Shown: piece after piece, positions 13,773 to 16,287 of the stretch
Layout: each line of letters starts with the position of its first letter
Numbering within the stretch: position 1 is the stretch's first letter
Assembly: GCA_021372515.1 (NCBI GenBank)
Contig: JAJFUG010000147.1
Coordinates: forward strand, 1 to 16,287
DNA length: 16,287 nt
Direction of reading: 5' to 3'
From: a bacterium
GTDB taxonomy: Bacteria; Gemmatimonadota; Glassbacteria; GWA2-58-10
The notes under the pieces: generated by a model
The model's database searches: none
The model's input: only the letters and a program-made list of their open reading frames with translations
Told to the model about the DNA's origin: nothing
Program-made: the position numbers and the translations under genes

Positions 13773-13938
13773 TGATTCAAACTTGGAATGGGATGTTGAG
13801 GAAAAAGAAATAATTGATTATATGGAAGAAACGTCAAAGGAAGTTGGGAAGTGGTCTATAGAAAAGCAAAGGATGTTAGGAGCATGTGCATTTGGATTCT
13901 TTTCCGAAAATGACCTTAAAGAGCAACAAGCCTCTTAA
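13756..13938 (+). CDS. Small acidic protein of unknown function, overlapping the deaminase gene
   Basis: A 60-residue ORF that I do not recognise. It starts within the deaminase gene (17-nt overlap, different frame), with AAAGGAG 8 nt before its ATG. That is a better ribosome-binding site than the deaminase itself has. The product is hydrophilic and acidic (EWDVEEKEIIDYMEE, then SIEKQRMLGACAFGFF and a polar end), probably helical, with no signal peptide or membrane segment. It shares the AT-rich composition of the deaminase gene and ends exactly at the island boundary, its TAA overlapping the opposing TAA of znuB. Coupled translation suggests a partner, regulator or antitoxin-like role. A chance frame is the alternative, made less likely by the ribosome-binding site and tight overlap. 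Confidence 0.6.
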   Translation: MTPRSDDSNLEWDVEEKEIIDYMEETSKEVGKWSIEKQRMLGACAFGFFSENDLKEQQAS

Positions 13939-14771
13939 CTCTTATTTCTTTTCCCCACCATCACCCCCAGGTACACCCCCCCGGCCAGGACTATCGTTGT
14001 CGCGCCGGGGGGAAGGCCCGGGCCGTAGCTCAGGGCCAGACCGGCCGTGGTGAACAGGAGCGACAGCCCCGCCCCGGCTAACATCATACCCCACAGGCTC
14101 CGCGTGAACCGTCCCGCAATCGCCGCCGGAAGAGTGACCAAAGCCAGCACCAGCACCACCCCCACCACCGGTATCAGCAGCACCACGGTCAACGCCACCA
14201 GGCACAGCAGCAGAAGGTAGAACGCCTCCACCGGCACCCCGCGCAGACGGGCGAACTCCGGGTCGAAACACACGGCCAGAAACTGACGGTAGTAGAGCAG
14301 GACAAGAATAAGCACCACGGCGTCCAGCCCCGCCAGCAGCCACAGATCGGCCGCGTTCACCAGCAGCACGTTGCCGAACAGGTAGCTCATCAGGTCTGCA
14401 TTATACCCCGGCGTGCGCGAGATGAACAGCACCCCGGCCGCCATCCCCACCGCCCAGAGCGCGCCGATCACCGTGTCCTCGCGCTCGCGCGCCCGGAGGC
14501 CGGCCAGCCCGATGATTATCGCCGAGGCCAGGGCCGTGACCACCGCGGCGTGCATGGGCCGCAGCCAGGTCCAGCCGTGCACCGCGGCCAGGTAGCGCGC
14601 CGCACCGATCCCGCCTAACACCGTGTGCGCGATCCCGCCCGCGATGTAGCTGATCCGCCGCGTCACCACATAAGCCCCGGTCACGCCACAGGCCACGCTC
14701 GCCAGGGCGCCCGCGGCCAGGGCGAAGAGCAGGAAATCGTAGCGCGGAAGGTCGGCCAGGAACGCTGCCAT
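13935..14771 (-). CDS. znuB: Metal ABC transporter permease, ZnuB/ABC-3 family
   Basis: Inner-membrane permease of 278 residues for uptake of zinc or manganese, pairing with the ZnuC-like ATPase and ZnuA-like binding protein encoded just upstream on the same strand. Seven to nine hydrophobic segments cover the chain. ABC-3 features include YVVTRRISYIAGGIAHTVLGG near residues 34-54, DPEFARLRGVP mid-chain (the cytoplasmic coupling region), and LLIPVVGVVLVLALVTLPAAIA. Its ATG overlaps the ATPase stop by one base (TGATG), implying translational coupling. The last codons (GKRNKS, TAA) are AT-rich, unlike the rest of the gene, and its stop shares TTAA with the opposing 60-residue ORF. The C-terminus may thus have been rebuilt when the neighbouring island inserted. 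Confidence 0.9.
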   Translation of the reverse strand: MAAFLADLPRYDFLLFALAAGALASVACGVTGAYVVTRRISYIAGGIAHTVLGGIGAARYLAAVHGWTWLRPMHAAVVTALASAIIIGLAGLRAREREDTVIGALWAVGMAAGVLFISRTPGYNADLMSYLFGNVLLVNAADLWLLAGLDAVVLILVLLYYRQFLAVCFDPEFARLRGVPVEAFYLLLLCLVALTVVLLIPVVGVVLVLALVTLPAAIAGRFTRSLWGMMLAGAGLSLLFTTAGLALSYGPGLPPGATTIVLAGGVYLGVMVGKRNKS

Positions 14772-15511
14772 CAGAGCGTGTCCTCCCCGGTGTGACGGAC
14801 CAGGCGCATGTCGGCCCCGTACAGGGAGCGGATCATGCTGTCCGTGATCTCGCCGGTCTGGTGCACGTGCACGTGGTCCTTGACGCAGATCACGCGGTTG
14901 ACGAAGCGCGAGACAAAGAACAGGTCGTGCGAGACCATCAGGATTGTCAGGCGCTCGTTCAGGCGGCGCAACAGGTCGTAGATTTCATGCTCGGCCTTGA
15001 GGTCGAGGCCCGCGGTCGGCTCATCCAGCAGCAGAAGCTCGGGCTCGCAGGCCAGGGCGCGCGCGATCAGCGCCCGCTGGCGCTGGCCGCCGGAGAGCTC
15101 GCTGAACGGACTGAGACGGCGCTCCCAGAGGCTCACCTCGCGCAGGGCCGCCTCGGCGGATTCGCGCTCACGGCGGCCCCCCGCACGGGGGATCGCGCCC
15201 CGGGCCAGAGTGCCCAGGCGCACCACATCCAGCACGCTGACCGGGAAACGCGGGTCGAAACGCGGTCCCTGGGGCAGGTAGCCCAGACGGTGGCTGGCGC
15301 TGTCCGGCGGCCCGCCGAACACTTTCACCGTGCCGCGGCCGGGCCTCAGCAGGCCCAGGATCAGCCGCACCAGGGTGGTCTTGCCCCCGCCGTTGGGGCC
15401 CACCACGCAGGCGAAATCGCGCGGCCGGATGTCAAAATCCACCCCGCTCAGCACCGGAGCCCCGTTGTACGAGAACTCCACACCGCGCAGTTCTATGACC
15501 GGATTGTCCAT
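14771..15511 (-). CDS. znuC: Metal ABC transporter ATPase, ZnuC-like
   Basis: A 246-residue ABC ATPase powering metal uptake with the adjacent permease. All motifs are intact: Walker A GPNGGGKTT (38-46, K44), Q-loop near YLPQGPRFDP (79-87), signature LSGGQRQR (139-146), Walker B LLLLDEP (159-165) and the H-loop VSHD (H195). I chose the ATG at 15511 because homology begins there (PVIELRGVEFSYNG). AAGGAG lies 13 nt upstream, which is long. The frame stays open further upstream to 15625, but that extension runs through the palindromic repeat and has no family resemblance. It overlaps the permease start by one base. Zinc versus manganese specificity rests on the binding protein and is not certain. 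Confidence 0.92.
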   Translation of the reverse strand: MDNPVIELRGVEFSYNGAPVLSGVDFDIRPRDFACVVGPNGGGKTTLVRLILGLLRPGRGTVKVFGGPPDSASHRLGYLPQGPRFDPRFPVSVLDVVRLGTLARGAIPRAGGRRERESAEAALREVSLWERRLSPFSELSGGQRQRALIARALACEPELLLLDEPTAGLDLKAEHEIYDLLRRLNERLTILMVSHDLFFVSRFVNRVICVKDHVHVHQTGEITDSMIRSLYGADMRLVRHTGEDTL

Positions 15512-15579
15512 GAAAGTGTTTTCACTCCTTATGCGGTTGCTATTAAGAGCAATCCACCCCGCCCCGAAAATAGATTTAT

Positions 15580-15658
15580 CCACTAAGAGACACGAAGGGG
15601 GCACGAAATCAAAGGCGATTATCATGTAATTCTTAGTGTTCCTTCGTGTCCTTCGTGG
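15580..15658. repeat. Palindromic CACGAAG-type intergenic repeat
   Basis: The left arm CCACTAAGAGACACGAAGG (from 15580) and the right arm, which reads CCACGAAGGACACGAAGG on the minus strand (ending at 15658), form an imperfect inverted repeat. Further partial pairing continues inward (GCACGAAAT against ACACTAAGAAT), around a short central spacer. Direct CACGAAG/CACTAAG words recur inside each arm. Similar GAAGGACACGAAG words are familiar as dispersed intergenic repeats in many environmental bacterial genomes. Located between znuA and znuC, it could fold in the transcript and lower downstream expression. Confidence 0.7.
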
Positions 15659-15678
15659 ACCTGTATTGCTTTTAAGTA

Positions 15679-16287
15679 TTAGTTCATCCCCGAGGCGGCC
15701 TCGAACGAGTCGGCGACCTGGCGGCCGATCTCATCCAGCCCGGACAGGTAGTCGGCGGGCTGGGGATCGAGGACCACCAGGCGCAGGCCCAGGCTGTGCT
15801 GGAGGCTGGCCGCGGCGCTCAGGGCGAATTGGCGCTGGATGAACAGGGTCCCGGCCCTGTCGGCGCGCAGACGGTCGACCAGGCGGGCCAGCTCCCGCGC
15901 CGAGGGCTCATGCCCGCCGGCCTCCACCGCAGCCTGGGTCAGACCGTAGCGCGCGGCGAAATAGCCGAATGCCGGGTGGAACACGTAGAATGTCCGCCCG
16001 CGGTAGGGCTCGAGCCTCCGCTCCAGACGGCTGTCCAGGGCTTCCAGGTCGCTCTGCACCTGCGCCAGGTTGTTCCGGAACAGTTCGGTGCTTTCGGGCC
16101 GCACCCGGCAAAGGGCCTCGCAGATCGTTCCCGCCGCAACGCGCATCAGGCTCGGGTCGAGCCAGAAATGCGGGTCCGGCTCCCCGGCGGCGTGGCCGTG
16201 GCTGTCCGCCTCCGGCTCGCCCAGGTGCAGCGGGTCCTCCAGCGTGCGCAGGGCCAGGCCCTGTCGCAGGTCCACCAGCTCCAGGCC
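15679..16287 (-). CDS. znuA: Metal-binding periplasmic protein, ZnuA-like, 5' part outside window
   Basis: C-terminal 202 residues of a cluster A-I zinc/manganese-binding lipoprotein or periplasmic protein; the open frame continues past the right edge. A short His/Asp-containing loop (EADSHGHAAGEP) precedes DPHFWLDP, whose His (codon 16168-16170) is an expected ligand. Then follow VFHPAFGYFAARYGL with a second His ligand, and GGHEPSARELARL. LVVLDPQPADY near the end carries the region of the fourth ligand. The His-bearing loop favours zinc. It is the first gene of the visible transport operon, separated from the ATPase gene by 167 bp containing a palindromic repeat. Any metal-responsive operator would lie upstream, outside the window. 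Confidence 0.9.
   Translation of the reverse strand, partial: GLELVDLRQGLALRTLEDPLHLGEPEADSHGHAAGEPDPHFWLDPSLMRVAAGTICEALCRVRPESTELFRNNLAQVQSDLEALDSRLERRLEPYRGRTFYVFHPAFGYFAARYGLTQAAVEAGGHEPSARELARLVDRLRADRAGTLFIQRQFALSAAASLQHSLGLRLVVLDPQPADYLSGLDEIGRQVADSFEAASGMN

Noticed and set aside
12200-13960. Integrase, transposase or attachment-site repeats flanking the AT-rich island
   Set aside because: I saw no mobile-element gene, tRNA or direct repeat at either edge. Only composition supports transfer.
14792-15586. 264-codon plus-strand open frame opposite the ATPase gene
   Set aside because: It is antisense to znuC, which has every ABC motif in order.
15512-15625. N-terminal extension of the ZnuC-like protein
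   Set aside because: The 38 extra residues are translated from the palindromic repeat region and show no family resemblance, which starts at the ATG at 15511.

Overview
The window is bacterial and mostly GC-rich, with Gram-negative envelope proteins: an outer-membrane beta-barrel, Tat- and Sec-exported enzymes, and a surface protein built from Ig-like repeats. High GC, Shine-Dalgarno starts, Tat-exported Gfo/Idh/MocA and sugar-isomerase proteins, a secreted GH38 mannosidase and an ASH-repeat/SUMF1 protein suggest an uncultivated FCB-type lineage (Fibrobacteres/Gemmatimonadetes/candidate-phylum neighbourhood). This is an inference; there is no rRNA or marker gene to settle it. No tRNA, rRNA, CRISPR array, integrase or transposase was seen.

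Layout. 1-1442 (minus): a half-length TauE/SafE membrane protein followed by an RluA-family pseudouridine synthase. The synthase carries a tandemly repeated basic tail that runs off the left edge. 1551-2656 (plus): a well-formed promoter, a MetA-pathway-type outer-membrane protein and a strong terminator. 2692-5739 (minus): an envelope protein of about 1015 residues with a carboxypeptidase-regulatory-like domain, six ASH/Ig-like repeats and a C-terminal SUMF1/FGE-like domain that lacks the catalytic cysteines. 6073-8682 (minus): an exported GH38 alpha-mannosidase. It diverges across a 463-bp regulatory region from a plus-strand pair (9146-11394) encoding a Tat-exported Gfo/Idh/MocA oxidoreductase and a Tat-exported sugar isomerase/epimerase-like TIM barrel, which ends in a clear terminator. 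11546-12208 (plus): a YdjM-like membrane protein.

12209-13938 is a sharply AT-rich insert with different codon use. It holds a two-domain anti-phage dCTP/dCMP deaminase of the DCD/AvcD family and, overlapping its 3' end by 17 nt, an unrecognised 60-residue acidic ORF with its own good ribosome-binding site. The insert has a promoter overlapped by a near-perfect 18-bp palindrome, a pyrimidine-rich leader with no Shine-Dalgarno, and a right boundary where the small ORF and znuB share a TTAA in their opposing stop codons. This is the most interesting part of the window: a horizontally acquired defence cassette with a possible undescribed small partner.

13935-16287 (minus): a zinc/manganese-type ABC uptake operon in the order znuA (truncated by the right edge), znuC, znuB. 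A palindromic CACGAAG-type intergenic repeat lies between znuA and znuC.
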